A stretch of 42,432 bases of DNA from Oscillospiraceae bacterium (GCA_017465665.1 JAFTVU010000056.1:1-42432), one strand, 5' to 3'. Numbered from the stretch's first letter, positions 1 through 9,459 are shown. The notes: generated by a model not told the origin, from the sequence alone. Made by a program: numbers and translations.

Positions 1-1
1 G

Positions 2-415
2 GAGCTTACCACGATGGAGCTTTACAGGATACTCCGTGCAAGGGCGGAGATATTCGTGGTGGAGCAGGACTGCGTATATCAGGATCTTGACAACAAGGAT
101 CTGAACGCATGGCACGTCTGGTATGAGGATGAGGACGGCGTTGCGGCGTACTGCCGTGTGCTGGATAAGGGTGTGTCTTATGAGAACGAGGGCTCTATCG
201 GGCGCGTTATCACCGTAAAACGCGGAACTGGTCTTGGCTACAAGGTCATGATGGAGGGCATACGCATCGCAGAGGAGAAATTCGGGCAGACCTCGCTCAG
301 GATAAGCGCTCAGCAGTATGCACAGGGCTTTTATGAGAAGTGCGGCTTTGTGCGCGTATCTGAACCGTATCTTGAGGATGATATCCCACATGTGCAGATG
401 GTGAGGAATTCTTAA
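2..415 (+). CDS. GNAT acetyltransferase, ElaA type (5' partial)
   Basis: This is the C-terminal part of an acetyl-CoA-dependent N-acetyltransferase. The reading frame is open to the window edge with no stop, and the first ATG (14) lies inside the conserved ElaA block, so the true start is outside the window. The RARAEIFVVEQDCVYQDLD stretch matches the ElaA signature (R..VFVVEQ.CPY.DLD). The GRVITVKRGTGLGYKVM segment is the pyrophosphate-binding loop (R/Q-x-x-G-x-G/A), and FYEKCGF is the usual GNAT C-terminal motif. The substrate is unknown. It ends 12 bases before the next gene, which has a strong AGGAGGT-like site, so the two are probably co-transcribed. Confidence 0.85.
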   Translation, partial: ELTTMELYRILRARAEIFVVEQDCVYQDLDNKDLNAWHVWYEDEDGVAAYCRVLDKGVSYENEGSIGRVITVKRGTGLGYKVMMEGIRIAEEKFGQTSLRISAQQYAQGFYEKCGFVRVSEPYLEDDIPHVQMVRNS

Positions 416-427
416 TGGAGGTAAGCC

Positions 428-943
428 ATGTCCACATGGAGCGGAATAAGAGCGAAGCTTGAAAACGACTATCTTGCCCCCTCATTGCGTGGACGCATAC
501 AGTATTTTGCTACTACGTACAGCAAATGTCCAGATCATGAGGGTCGTGCTGCGGTACGTCTTGACGGTGAGGAGATACTGAAAAGCAGCTATTTTGAAAA
601 GATGATCGCGCACAGCCGTGAGTTCCACAAGCTGTATGAGGGAACAGGAAAAAGTTACGGCGAATGCTGGATGCAGGCTTTTGATGAGGCAGTCAACGCG
701 GGCGAGTTCGATCAGCGTGTGTTTTACAGAGCATTTGAGGAGTACGACAACCAAAGCATAGAGCAGAGCCTTGAAAGCACCTGCCCCATCGTGAGGTTGT
801 TTGCTATCCTTGACCGCAGAGTAGGTAAACGCAGGCTGATAAAGCTAAGAGAAAGAATATCAGATGAATTGGATTGGCTGAAGCCGTTCTATCTTCTGCG
901 GTTTGAGGCGGAAGGTATTTCGTACAAAGAGGTGACCGAATGA
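428..943 (+). CDS. SF0329-like family protein of unknown function
   Basis: A 171-residue soluble protein with no signal peptide or membrane segment. From memory of the family, the opening (W.gI+.KLE..LAPSLRGRIQYFATTY) and the late LDRRVGKRRL motif (about residues 129-138) resemble SF0329-type proteins, which are small Firmicute and enteric proteins without an assigned function. The start has a good GGAGG site 8 bases upstream. The stop overlaps the tmcAL start by four bases (ATGA), which indicates translational coupling. No catalytic motif is evident, and I do not assign a function. Confidence 0.75.
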   Translation: MSTWSGIRAKLENDYLAPSLRGRIQYFATTYSKCPDHEGRAAVRLDGEEILKSSYFEKMIAHSREFHKLYEGTGKSYGECWMQAFDEAVNAGEFDQRVFYRAFEEYDNQSIEQSLESTCPIVRLFAILDRRVGKRRLIKLRERISDELDWLKPFYLLRFEAEGISYKEVTE

Positions 944-2094
944 AAACAGCAGCTGTTATCTGTGAATACAACCCGTTCCATAACGGGCACAAATATCAGC
1001 TCGAGCAGACCCGTGCTGCAGGAGCAACACATATCGTTGCAGTGATGAGCGGTAATTTCACCCAGCGCGGTGATGTGGCGATATTCGATAAATACGCCCG
1101 TGCCAGAGCTGCTCTTGAAAACGGAGCAGACCTTGTGCTTGAGCTGCCGACACGCTTCAGCCTTTCGGCTGCGGAGGGCTTTGCAAGGGGCGCAGTGCAG
1201 ATCATTGAAGCGCTGGGCTGTGTTGATATCCTGTCCTTTGGCGCGGAGTGCGGAGATGTGGCGGCGCTCAAGGAAGCGGCAGGCGCGAGTGAATATGCTC
1301 TGCACACTGAGGAGTTTCAGGAGCTTATGCGAAAGGGCAACAGTTTTCCTGCGGCACTTCAGGAGGCGGTGAAAGCATACTATACCGACGATGTCTGCGA
1401 GGTGCTTTCTTCTCCCAACAATACGCTTGCAGTGGAGTATATCAAGGCGCTGGACGATATAGGCAGCATGATACAGCCGTATGCAGTACAGCGCAGCGGC
1501 GCAGCGCATGACAGTGAGGACGAGGATAAGGGCTATGTAAGCGCTTCGCTGATAAGAAAAAAGATAGCAGCAGGCGAGGACTGGTCAGAGCTTGCGCCGA
1601 TGATAAATGAGCCCGCGGCGGATATCAAACGTCTTGAAAGGGCGATACTTGCAAAGCTGAGGACTATGCGCTCAGCCGAGTTTGAGAATATATATGACGC
1701 GGCACAGGGTCTGGGTGAGCGCCTGTATAAGGCGGTCAGAAAGGCTGCAACTCTTGAAGAGCTGTACTTCCTCACAAAGACAAAGCGCTACACTCTTGCA
1801 AGAATACGCAGAGCAGTACTGTGTGCTTTCCTCGATATAGACAAGCGCACGCTGAACGAGCCGCCTGCATATATCAGAATACTCGGCATGAACAGCAGGG
1901 GCAGAGAGATACTCGGTGCGGCACAATGTGGTCTGCCGATAGATACATCTCTTAAGGCACTGATGAAGCAGAGCCGCGATGCTCACCGTCAGGGGGCTGC
2001 GGAGGAGCGTTTCGGGGATGTGTATTCTTTGGCATTTGAAAAACCAAGGCAGTGCGGATATGAGTTCACTGCAAAGCCTGTTATTTTGGATTGA
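940..2094 (+). CDS. tmcAL: tRNA(Met) cytidine acetate ligase TmcAL
   Basis: TmcAL (formerly YlbM) uses acetate and ATP to make N4-acetylcytidine at the wobble position of elongator tRNA-Met. The N-terminus carries the nucleotidyltransferase motif NPFHNGH (residues 11-17, a HIGH-type signature), followed by the family block around GNFTQRGDVAIFDKYARA and ENGADLVLELP. The central YVSASLIRKKI segment corresponds to the ISATxIR motif of this superfamily. At 384 residues the length is normal. It overlaps the preceding gene by 4 bases and is followed 30 bases later by a separately ribosome-sited gene. No feature looks damaged. Confidence 0.95.
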   Translation: MKTAAVICEYNPFHNGHKYQLEQTRAAGATHIVAVMSGNFTQRGDVAIFDKYARARAALENGADLVLELPTRFSLSAAEGFARGAVQIIEALGCVDILSFGAECGDVAALKEAAGASEYALHTEEFQELMRKGNSFPAALQEAVKAYYTDDVCEVLSSPNNTLAVEYIKALDDIGSMIQPYAVQRSGAAHDSEDEDKGYVSASLIRKKIAAGEDWSELAPMINEPAADIKRLERAILAKLRTMRSAEFENIYDAAQGLGERLYKAVRKAATLEELYFLTKTKRYTLARIRRAVLCAFLDIDKRTLNEPPAYIRILGMNSRGREILGAAQCGLPIDTSLKALMKQSRDAHRQGAAEERFGDVYSLAFEKPRQCGYEFTAKPVILD

Positions 2095-2124
2095 TATCAC
2101 ACATAAAATAAACGGAGGAACAAA

Positions 2125-3075
2125 ATGAACAATTACAGCCTTATCGAGTACAAGAATTTCGGAAAATGTATACTTATCGAGAACGAAACCGCAAGCGTCA
2201 TCATTACGGTGGATGTTGGTCCGCGCATCATCTCCTATAAGCTGAAAGACAAGGAGAACATCCTGCTTGAGGATGTGGACCGTGAGTTCTATGAAAACGG
2301 TGAGGAGTTCAAGGCGTATTTCGGAGATACCACATGGTATATCTACGGCGGACACAGACTGTGGAGCAGCCCTGAGAGCTTTCCGCACAGCTATGTGCCT
2401 GATAATGCGCCTGTTCCCTATGTTGTGTGCAACGGTGAGATAAATCTGATGCCGCCTGCCACAAAGACGGGTCAGCAGCACAGCATCATCGTTTCCTTTG
2501 ATGAGGATTTTGAGGGCACATCAAAGCTGAGAGTGGTGCACACCATTGAGAATGTGAGCAAGGCACCTGTGGAGCTTGCTCCGTGGGCAATGACGGTCTG
2601 CTCCGCAGGCGGTGTGGAGATATTCCCGCAGAACACCGCAGATAATGGTCTGCTTTCCAACCGCAGAAATGTATTCTGGAGCTACTCTGATATAAACGAT
2701 GAGCGTTTCTTCCTCGGCAACCGCTACGGCACTCTCAGACAGGTTCCGAAATCCGAGGGCAAGTTCAAGATAGGTATGAACAACGAGGATGGCTGGGCTG
2801 CATATATCAATCACGGTCAGATATTCCTCAAGAATTTTGCTATGAATATAAAGGGAGATTATCCCGATTACGGCTGTAATTTCGAGACCTTTACTAACGG
2901 CATCTTCCTTGAGTGTGAGAGCCTTGGCGAGCTGAAAAGACTCATGCCCGGACAGAAAGCCTCCATCACAGAGGTATGGGAGCTTATTCCCTGTGAGGAT
3001 GAGTTTGATCCGCGCGATGAGGAGAGCATCGACGAATTTGTAAAGAAATACGATCTGCGCAGAAAGAATATCTGA
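2125..3075 (+). CDS. Galactose-mutarotase-fold-like protein (DUF4380-like)
   Basis: A 316-residue cytoplasmic protein. The pattern of an N-terminal DVGPRIISYKLK segment, a central GGHRLWSSPE block (about residues 77-86) and a later ENVSKAPVELAPWAMTV strand region resembles beta-sandwich proteins of the aldose-epimerase/DUF4380 type, which bind carbohydrate. GGHRLW..PE is the most distinctive motif. No signal peptide is present. It lies 17 bases before murL, so it may be co-expressed with the peptidoglycan-precursor pair, but no link to cell-wall sugars can be shown from sequence alone. The start has a GGAGGA site 6 bases upstream. Confidence 0.65.
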   Translation: MNNYSLIEYKNFGKCILIENETASVIITVDVGPRIISYKLKDKENILLEDVDREFYENGEEFKAYFGDTTWYIYGGHRLWSSPESFPHSYVPDNAPVPYVVCNGEINLMPPATKTGQQHSIIVSFDEDFEGTSKLRVVHTIENVSKAPVELAPWAMTVCSAGGVEIFPQNTADNGLLSNRRNVFWSYSDINDERFFLGNRYGTLRQVPKSEGKFKIGMNNEDGWAAYINHGQIFLKNFAMNIKGDYPDYGCNFETFTNGIFLECESLGELKRLMPGQKASITEVWELIPCEDEFDPRDEESIDEFVKKYDLRRKNI

Positions 3076-3092
3076 GCAAAGAAAGGCATACT

Positions 3093-4442
3093 ATGACCCT
3101 TTACGAACAGCTTCGTGAGAAGCACAGAACATTCATATACCACAGCTTTGAATTCCTGAAAGAGGACGATGAAACTGTACTGCAGTTCCACTTTTCCATG
3201 GATGGATATAATTTCTGTCCGCGCTGGAAATTCCCGTTCGATATACCTGTTGATGCGGATAATGACCTTATATCCATGTGCGCGTTTTCTCTCGGCATGG
3301 CGGAGCTTGTTTCCTACTGGAAGTGCGCTTGTCCTCCCGAAGTAGAGGTGCGCTGCGGCGAGCTTTCTGACTGGCAGAAGAACTGGTGGAAGAAGCTGTA
3401 TTTCAACGGTCTGGGTGAGTATTTCTATCGCAACGGCATTTCCACGGATCTTGACAGCTTCATGAATATCAGAACGGTTGGCGGTACTACTGTAGGAACG
3501 CAGCTTTCTGCGTGTGCAAATGCAGGAAAGGGTGTGCTCGTTCCGATAGGCGGCGGCAAGGACAGTGTTGTTTCTGTTGAGCTGCTGAAAAAGCACGGCG
3601 CTGATATCCATCCCTATATCATCAATCCCAGAGGAGCAACGCTCGGCTGCGTTGATGCGGCAGGTATCCCGTCTGAAAAGACAGTGGGCGTGCGCCGTAC
3701 TATCGACAAGACGCTGCTGGAGCTGAACAAGCAGGGCTATCTCAACGGACACACTCCGTTTTCTGCGGTGGTTGCTTTTTCTGCGGAGCTTTTCGCGGCG
3801 ATAAAGGGACTTAAATTCATCGCACTTTCCAATGAGAGCAGCGCAAATGAGCCTTATGTGGACGGAACACAGATAAACCACCAGTACAGCAAATCCACGG
3901 AATTTGAGCGTGACTTCCGTGAATACTGCGAAAAGAGCTTCGGCGGTTACGGAAGATGTCCTGAATATTTCAGCCTGCTTCGCCCGTGGAGCGAGTGGCA
4001 GATAGCAAGGGAATTCGTGAAGCATCCGCAGTATTTCGGAGTGTTCCAGAGCTGCAATCTCGGCAGCAAGACGGATGTGTGGTGCGGCGAGTGTGCAAAG
4101 TGCCTTTATGTCTACATCCTGCTTTCTGCGTTCCTTGACGATGAAACGCTCGTTAAGATATTCGGCTGCAATATGCTTGAAAAGGCAGAGCTTGCGGATA
4201 TGTTCGATGGTCTGGTGCTGGATGGCGAGGATAAGCCGTTTGAGTGCGTAGGTACGCGTGACGAGATACGTCTTTCCCTTGAAATGGCGTTCAGAATGCG
4301 TGGCGCGCAATCGCCAGCGCTGTTAAGACGTTATGTGGGATATCGTGAGATAGGCGGCTTCAATATCCCTGATCTTACAAAATTTTATGACGATGAAAAC
4401 TTCGTCCCCGATGAATTTATCTATCTTCTGAAAGGTAATTGA
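3093..4442 (+). CDS. murL: UDP-MurNAc-L-Ala-L-Glu epimerase, MurL-like
   Basis: MurL enzymes use ATP to epimerise the terminal L-Glu of UDP-MurNAc-L-Ala-L-Glu to D-Glu, replacing free D-Glu made by glutamate racemase. The 449-residue protein has an N-terminal domain, then a PP-loop-like ATP site GGGKDS at residues 153-158, a conserved LRPWSEWQIAREFVKHP segment, and a Cys cluster CGECAKC near residue 340. Overall architecture and length fit MurL as I remember it. The gene directly downstream, one base away, is a MurD-type ligase, which is the expected partner (MurD2). Without this context the PP-loop alone could be mistaken for an ExsB/QueC-like protein. Confidence 0.8.
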   Translation: MTLYEQLREKHRTFIYHSFEFLKEDDETVLQFHFSMDGYNFCPRWKFPFDIPVDADNDLISMCAFSLGMAELVSYWKCACPPEVEVRCGELSDWQKNWWKKLYFNGLGEYFYRNGISTDLDSFMNIRTVGGTTVGTQLSACANAGKGVLVPIGGGKDSVVSVELLKKHGADIHPYIINPRGATLGCVDAAGIPSEKTVGVRRTIDKTLLELNKQGYLNGHTPFSAVVAFSAELFAAIKGLKFIALSNESSANEPYVDGTQINHQYSKSTEFERDFREYCEKSFGGYGRCPEYFSLLRPWSEWQIAREFVKHPQYFGVFQSCNLGSKTDVWCGECAKCLYVYILLSAFLDDETLVKIFGCNMLEKAELADMFDGLVLDGEDKPFECVGTRDEIRLSLEMAFRMRGAQSPALLRRYVGYREIGGFNIPDLTKFYDDENFVPDEFIYLLKGN

Positions 4443-4443
4443 T

Positions 4444-5748
4444 ATGGAATATTCCGTTTTGAAGCCCTTTTTTGAGGGCAGGCGCGCTGTTATCCTCGGC
4501 TTTGGAAGAGAGGGCAGGGTGTGGCTGGATATACTTAATAAGCTAGGCTGCTGCGCTGAGATAGCCATAGCTGATATGAACAAGATAAAGGCGGATGGTG
4601 TGACGCTCCTTTGCGGAGAGGATTATCTTGACCGTGCCAAGGAGTACGATGTCATCCTGCAGTCCCCCGGCGTTATCATCAAGGATAAGCTGACAGCGGC
4701 TGAAAAGGCTAAGATACTCACGCAGACAGAGCTTCTGCTGCGCCTGAAGCCCTGCAGGGTTATTGGTGTTACAGGCACAAAGGGCAAATCCACCACTTCG
4801 TCGCTGATATATCATTTTCTGAAAGCCAATGGCATGGATACCATGCTCATCGGTAATATCGGTGTACCTCCTCTGGAGCGCTTTGAAGAGATGAACGAGA
4901 GCACTGTTGCGGTATGTGAGCTTTCCTGTCACCAGCTTGAATTTGTACAGCATTCGCCCGATATTTCGGTGCTGCTGAATATCTTCCCTGAGCATCTTGA
5001 CCACTATACAGGCTTTGAGGCGTACAAGGCTGCAAAGGAGAATATCTGGCGCTGTCAGCGCGCGGGCGATACAGCTATCGTAAACGTGGATATTGCACCC
5101 GAATGCACGGCAGGCGAGCTGATAACAGCTTCGTTCGGCGGCTGCGGTGATGTGCAGACAAACGGCGAGGATATCAGCCTTTTCGGCAAAGCTATCCCTG
5201 CGGATATGATAAAAACAAAGCTGCTGGGCAAGCATAACATATACAACATTGCAGTTGCTCTTGCGGCAGCAGAAAAAGCAGGCGCGGATATCGATGTATG
5301 CCTGAGTGCACTGCCTGATTTCAACGGACTTGAGCACCGCCTTGAGCGTTTCGCTGTAAAAGATGGCGTGGAATACATCAACGACAGCATCTGCACCATA
5401 CCCGAGGCTGTTATAGCCGCAGTTGAAGCTGTAGGTGGCTGCGATGTGCTGATAATAGGCGGCATGGACAGAAAGATACCCTATGAAAAGCTGATAGATT
5501 TCCTTAATACAGGCGCTGTAAAGAATGTGATACTCCTGCCTGACAGCGGCTGGCGCATTGCAAGGGAACTGGATACTGACAAGATAGGCGTGGTGAAAGC
5601 CATCGATATGGCAGATGCAGTAAAGCTTGCTCATGGCCGTGCAAAAAGCAGGGTAGTGTTAAGCCCTGCAGCTGCAAGCTATGGCTTCTACAAGAATTTC
5701 GAGGAGCGCGGAAAGCATTTCAAGGAGCTTGTGAATGGGATTGAATAA
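4444..5748 (+). CDS. murD2: UDP-MurNAc-L-alanine glutamate ligase (MurD family, probably MurD2)
   Basis: A Mur ligase that joins glutamate to UDP-MurNAc-L-Ala with ATP. The N-terminal Rossmann-like region reads VILGFGREG (17-24), the ATP loop is GTKGKSTT (111-118), and the middle domain has the NIFPEHLDHY motif. The C-terminal domain shows GLEHRLE and YINDSICTIPEA. At 434 residues the length is typical. Canonical MurD adds D-Glu. Because it follows murL with a single-base gap, I infer that this copy is MurD2, which adds L-Glu for MurL to epimerise. Sequence reading alone cannot fix substrate stereochemistry, and it could be the organism's ordinary MurD. Confidence 0.85.
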   Translation: MEYSVLKPFFEGRRAVILGFGREGRVWLDILNKLGCCAEIAIADMNKIKADGVTLLCGEDYLDRAKEYDVILQSPGVIIKDKLTAAEKAKILTQTELLLRLKPCRVIGVTGTKGKSTTSSLIYHFLKANGMDTMLIGNIGVPPLERFEEMNESTVAVCELSCHQLEFVQHSPDISVLLNIFPEHLDHYTGFEAYKAAKENIWRCQRAGDTAIVNVDIAPECTAGELITASFGGCGDVQTNGEDISLFGKAIPADMIKTKLLGKHNIYNIAVALAAAEKAGADIDVCLSALPDFNGLEHRLERFAVKDGVEYINDSICTIPEAVIAAVEAVGGCDVLIIGGMDRKIPYEKLIDFLNTGAVKNVILLPDSGWRIARELDTDKIGVVKAIDMADAVKLAHGRAKSRVVLSPAAASYGFYKNFEERGKHFKELVNGIE

Positions 5749-5803
5749 AACCGATCTTACAGCATAAACTACCTGCGAAAGAACATATTTTCGGAGGTGT
5801 ATT

Positions 5804-6013
5804 ATGACTGACAAGAACGGACTTCACATCACAGCACGCGACAGGCTGCTCATTGCATGGCAGCGTTCAACTGAGTTAGTAAGAGATTATCAGGCGTACA
5901 AGGCGGAAACAGCGGAGGATAAAACGGTATCCGCGAAGTTCGGTGAGTATGCTCATGACGAGGCTATCCACGCGGCAGAGCTGCTGGACATGCTCCACAA
6001 ATACGATCAATAA
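5804..6013 (+). CDS. Small helical protein of unknown function
   Basis: A 69-residue, charged, probably all-helical protein with a clear TCGGAGGTG site before the ATG. The C-terminal EYAHDEAIHAAELLDMLHKY segment has E/H spacing that recalls ferritin-like or rubrerythrin-type helices, but a full four-helix set is not present and I do not claim metal binding. It lies 55 bases after the MurD-type gene and just before a terminator, so it may be the last gene of that run. Confidence 0.6.
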   Translation: MTDKNGLHITARDRLLIAWQRSTELVRDYQAYKAETAEDKTVSAKFGEYAHDEAIHAAELLDMLHKYDQ

Positions 6014-6018
6014 AAATT

Positions 6019-6056
6019 GACCTCCCCATTACGGAATATCCGTCTGGGGAGGTCTT
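6019..6056. terminator. Bidirectional terminator between converging genes
   Basis: A perfect 10-bp inverted repeat: GACCTCCCCA at 6019-6028 and TGGGGAGGTC at 6045-6054. On the minus strand the stem is followed by a U-rich tract (complement of TAAAAATT at 6011-6018), so it best serves the telA-ended operon. On the plus strand only a weak TTGCGTTT follows. It lies between the 69-residue gene and telA. Confidence 0.8.
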
Positions 6057-6099
6057 GCGTTTAAGAATTATGGATCATAAGTGCAGATGATATGACTGA

Positions 6100-7266
6100 T
6101 CAAGCTTTCATGCGTTTCTTGTAATCCTGCTTGATCTGCTCAAGAGTAACAGCGTCCTGCTTGCGTTTCTCGCGAGCCTGATCCTGGATAGCCTGTACCT
6201 CATCGATACCTGTAACGATGGTCTGCCATGTCTGCTGGAGTGTCTCTACCTTGATGGAGGAGCCTGCGGACATAGCTGCGATAGCCTTGCTCTGATCAAC
6301 CGTGTTCTGAGCATTCTTCAGCAGCATCTCGTTTGTCTTTTCATCAAGAGCGTTGAGAGACTCAGCCTGGATGCGCTGTCTCTTCAGCATGATAGCCTGA
6401 GCCAGACCCTGCTTGAATACAGGCATTGTGATGATGAATGCGGAGTTGATCTTTCTTACGAGGTTGAGGTTGGAGTACTCCATAGTCTTCAGCATGGGAA
6501 CGGTCTGGATAGCTACGTTTTCAGCAACCTTAAGATCCATTACACGCTGGTCAAGGATCTCTCTCATCTGCTGCAGGTTGGAAAGATCCATACGGATCGT
6601 GCCATCCTCGGGATTTTCGGCAACCTTAGCCTTGTACTGCTCGATGAAAGCGTCAAGCTCCTTAACAGCCTGCTCACCTGCCATGATGTACTTAACAAGC
6701 TGCTGATAGTAGCCGAGGTTAGCCTCGTACATATTATCCAGCTTTACGTTAGCCTGCTCGATCTCGGATTCGTACTGCTTGAGCTGTACATAGACCTTAT
6801 CGATCTCTGTGCCCATGGTGTTGTACTTGTTGAGGATCTTATCCAGCTTCTTCTTCAGGTTGCCGAACAGACCGGGCTTATCATCCTCAAGCTCCTTGGG
6901 GTCGAACTGCTCCATGATAGCTGCGAGGTTCTTGAGCATAACGCCAGTGTCGTTGATCTGCTCGATGCTCATGGAGTTGAGCACCTGATCGGATGCCTTG
7001 GAGATCTCCTCGGCAGCCTCTGCACCGAACTTTACGATGGTGTTTGCATCATTTACATTGATGGTGCTTACCAGCGCATCGATCTCCTTGCTTGTAGCCA
7101 GCTCCTGCTTGATCTCCTCTGTCTTTACAACGATGTTGAAGTTCTCTACTTCAGCAATCTTCTTGTCGAGCTCTGCGTTTTCGAGAGCAACAGCAGCGTT
7201 GTTTGCAACTGCTCCCACAGCCTCTGCGTTAGCGATCTGTGCGCCGGGTGTGAACTGTAATCCCAT
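6100..7266 (-). CDS. Toxic anion resistance protein, TelA/YceH family
   Basis: A 388-residue TelA-family protein, soluble and almost entirely helical with long heptad-like stretches and no membrane segment. The FGAEAAEEISKASDQVLNSM region and the later ADxxQ-type coiled core match TelA (KlaA/YceH), a family named for tellurite resistance whose molecular action is still unclear. It is the last gene of the Ter-type operon, 6 bases after the YceG-like gene, and YceG-TelA adjacency is seen in Bacillus. The start has an AAAGGA site. The physiological role is more likely envelope or metal stress than tellurite itself, which is inference. Confidence 0.9.
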   Translation of the reverse strand: MGLQFTPGAQIANAEAVGAVANNAAVALENAELDKKIAEVENFNIVVKTEEIKQELATSKEIDALVSTINVNDANTIVKFGAEAAEEISKASDQVLNSMSIEQINDTGVMLKNLAAIMEQFDPKELEDDKPGLFGNLKKKLDKILNKYNTMGTEIDKVYVQLKQYESEIEQANVKLDNMYEANLGYYQQLVKYIMAGEQAVKELDAFIEQYKAKVAENPEDGTIRMDLSNLQQMREILDQRVMDLKVAENVAIQTVPMLKTMEYSNLNLVRKINSAFIITMPVFKQGLAQAIMLKRQRIQAESLNALDEKTNEMLLKNAQNTVDQSKAIAAMSAGSSIKVETLQQTWQTIVTGIDEVQAIQDQAREKRKQDAVTLEQIKQDYKKRMKA

Positions 7267-7272
7267 AGTTTT

Positions 7273-9459
7273 TTATCCTTTCCTGAACAGCTTTCCGAAA
7301 AATCCGCTGTTTTTTTCATCGGAGGGAATCTTTAATTTCGGAACCTCCATGTTGTACAGAAATTCATTCATGGTGTGCTCCTCAAAGGCGCGGCTGTCCA
7401 CGAATGTTTCAAGGTTTTTATACCCTGTGGGGGTATAGATAAGTATATCAAAGCCGAGGAGATTGCACAGCACTGTATGGATACATTCCTCCAGTGTGAA
7501 CGTCGCCTCCACGACATCAATATAGACGAGCTTTGGTATCTGCTTTGTGAAATCAAAGCGCTGGAGTATCTTCAGCAGCTCCTTGTCAAGACCCAGACCG
7601 TAATGCAGTATGCTGCACATCAGGTCATCGCCCTCCAGCTTTATATATCCGCTGTCTGCGGTTTCCTGCAGCTTATACAGGATAAGATCCTGCAGCCTGT
7701 CAGGCAGGTAGCTGTATCGGTTCAGCGGAGAAGCTTTCAGCTTTTCGATATCTATCTGACCGTTGCGGTAAAAGCTGCGGTATGCTGTGAGATCAAGGCT
7801 TCCGTCAGGTGCGGGCTTGTCCTCCTTGATGCGGAGTATGGTCTCGGGTGTCAGACGCGAGCGTACCTCATCCCAGTATTCGTCCTCATCTCCGTTGCGG
7901 ACGCCGCTTATCTTGGCGAAGATGTTCGGCACGCTTACGAGATTGCCGTTTACCGCAAAGCCTGTGCGGAATTTGGATTCATGCTTCCACAGTATACCGA
8001 TCTCCTCAAATGTGGTCTTAAGTGTTATCGCCTGAGAATTGGGGAACTGGAAGTTGCGGAATATTCCCGCGTCGCCGTTGTACAGCATGGTATCCAGCTC
8101 GCGCTCTGCGGAGTATGCTACTGTAGCCATGGTCATCTTGACGGGCTTGTCGGGATATTTTCCGCTCTCCTTTGAAAGGGGAAGCTCGAATATCTGCATT
8201 CTGCCGTCTGTGTTCTTATCCATGGTCATATCCAGCATGTTTTTGTTGGGAGTGATGTATACCACGTCAAAGCCGCAGCGTGACATGAAATGCAGGAAGA
8301 ACAACTCTGCCTGAGATATATCTCCGTAGTAGAGTATCACGGGGATATCCTCATACTGTACTGCGTATTTTCTTCCCTGTGTGCAGCGGTACAGCCATGT
8401 CACCAGCTTTGAACCGTAGTTCTTTGCAACGGTGGGGTTGCCTGTTTCTGCAAAAAGTGAGTTCAGCATTTCGCGGAGACTGCTCTGCGCCAGTGCGGTA
8501 CGCACAGGATCGCCATTCAGCTTTATCAGCAGTGAAAGTGCGTCTGTCATATCGCCTATACTCTGCGGAATGCTGCCGAGCGCCTTTGTTTCTTCCACAT
8601 CGGGATTATCGAGAGTTTTTTCAATAAAGATGAGCTGCTTGTTGAGCCCTGCGAAGCTCTCCTTGAATTTCAGCAGCATGTTTGTGTACACAGCTTCCTC
8701 GTCATAGCCTATCAGCGCTGCGAAATATACAGGTATCTCGCAGTTTTCGGAGAATACGCCGCCGCGGTTCAGTACGCGCTTCTTGTGGGAGGTGATGTAA
8801 TCCTCAAACAGACCTGCTGCGGTGGTATCAGCTCTGACCACGGTATCGCCGTATTTTTCAGCGGAAGCTCTTATGTTGCTGAGCTGGGTCTCCTTGCTGA
8901 GGTCTATCGCAGAAAAATCTATATCCACAGGCTCATGCAGAGCACCATCATGGGTATTTACTTCGTCTTTTTCGGAAAACGCATCAAAGTTTTCATCATC
9001 ATCGTAAGGAACATATATGATATCTATGCCTGCCGCTTTCATAGCGCACATGAAATAAAGCTCGCGCAGCGTTGCGGTGCCCATGAACATCAGCCTAACA
9101 GGTGCGGTATCCAGATATTTCAGAAGCCAGCACAATATAACAAAGTACGTATTGCGCTTGTTGCTGCCGCAGTTCTGGACTGCCTTGGCAATGATCGCGG
9201 ATACGGCCGCACTGTCGCACTTTATGCGCTTCTGCTTCAGCCAGGTGTCAAGTCCCTGCTGTATCATTGCGGGATCCTCGTAATTCGATGCGGTGAACGG
9301 CTCCGCTGCGGATATCTCGCCTATTGTGGCAAGCGGAAGTGCGCTTTCAAAAAACAAGCCGCGCTTTTGTACCGAAATATAATTATCTATCAGGAAGCTG
9401 CGGAAAACGTCAGTGTTTTCGTAGCCGATATATCTGTTGAATTCGCATTTTCCTGCCAT
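7273..9459 (-). CDS. YceG-like Ter-system component
   Basis: A 728-residue soluble protein resembling the Bacillus YceG family, a putative component of Ter-linked modules with no proven activity (distinct from MltG/YceG of Gram-negatives). Landmarks include repeated VMFMGTATLRELYFM- and VILYYGDISQAELFFLHFMSRCGFDVVYITP-type segments, each followed by a predicted Rossmann-like strand-helix. They read like two related nucleotide- or sugar-binding halves. The C-terminus ends in a helix-rich region. It sits 19 bases after the TerD fusion and 6 before telA, so it should be made with them. Catalytic residues are not identifiable by eye. Confidence 0.85.
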   Translation of the reverse strand: MAGKCEFNRYIGYENTDVFRSFLIDNYISVQKRGLFFESALPLATIGEISAAEPFTASNYEDPAMIQQGLDTWLKQKRIKCDSAAVSAIIAKAVQNCGSNKRNTYFVILCWLLKYLDTAPVRLMFMGTATLRELYFMCAMKAAGIDIIYVPYDDDENFDAFSEKDEVNTHDGALHEPVDIDFSAIDLSKETQLSNIRASAEKYGDTVVRADTTAAGLFEDYITSHKKRVLNRGGVFSENCEIPVYFAALIGYDEEAVYTNMLLKFKESFAGLNKQLIFIEKTLDNPDVEETKALGSIPQSIGDMTDALSLLIKLNGDPVRTALAQSSLREMLNSLFAETGNPTVAKNYGSKLVTWLYRCTQGRKYAVQYEDIPVILYYGDISQAELFFLHFMSRCGFDVVYITPNKNMLDMTMDKNTDGRMQIFELPLSKESGKYPDKPVKMTMATVAYSAERELDTMLYNGDAGIFRNFQFPNSQAITLKTTFEEIGILWKHESKFRTGFAVNGNLVSVPNIFAKISGVRNGDEDEYWDEVRSRLTPETILRIKEDKPAPDGSLDLTAYRSFYRNGQIDIEKLKASPLNRYSYLPDRLQDLILYKLQETADSGYIKLEGDDLMCSILHYGLGLDKELLKILQRFDFTKQIPKLVYIDVVEATFTLEECIHTVLCNLLGFDILIYTPTGYKNLETFVDSRAFEEHTMNEFLYNMEVPKLKIPSDEKNSGFFGKLFRKG

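Noticed and set aside
2868-4310. Open frame of 480 codons on the minus strand
   Set aside because: Antisense to murL and the preceding gene; composition is unnatural (His, Leu, Arg and Cys rich), no ribosome site, no family motif.
4543-5634. Open frame of 363 codons on the minus strand
   Set aside because: Antisense shadow of the MurD-type gene, with no motif or start signal.
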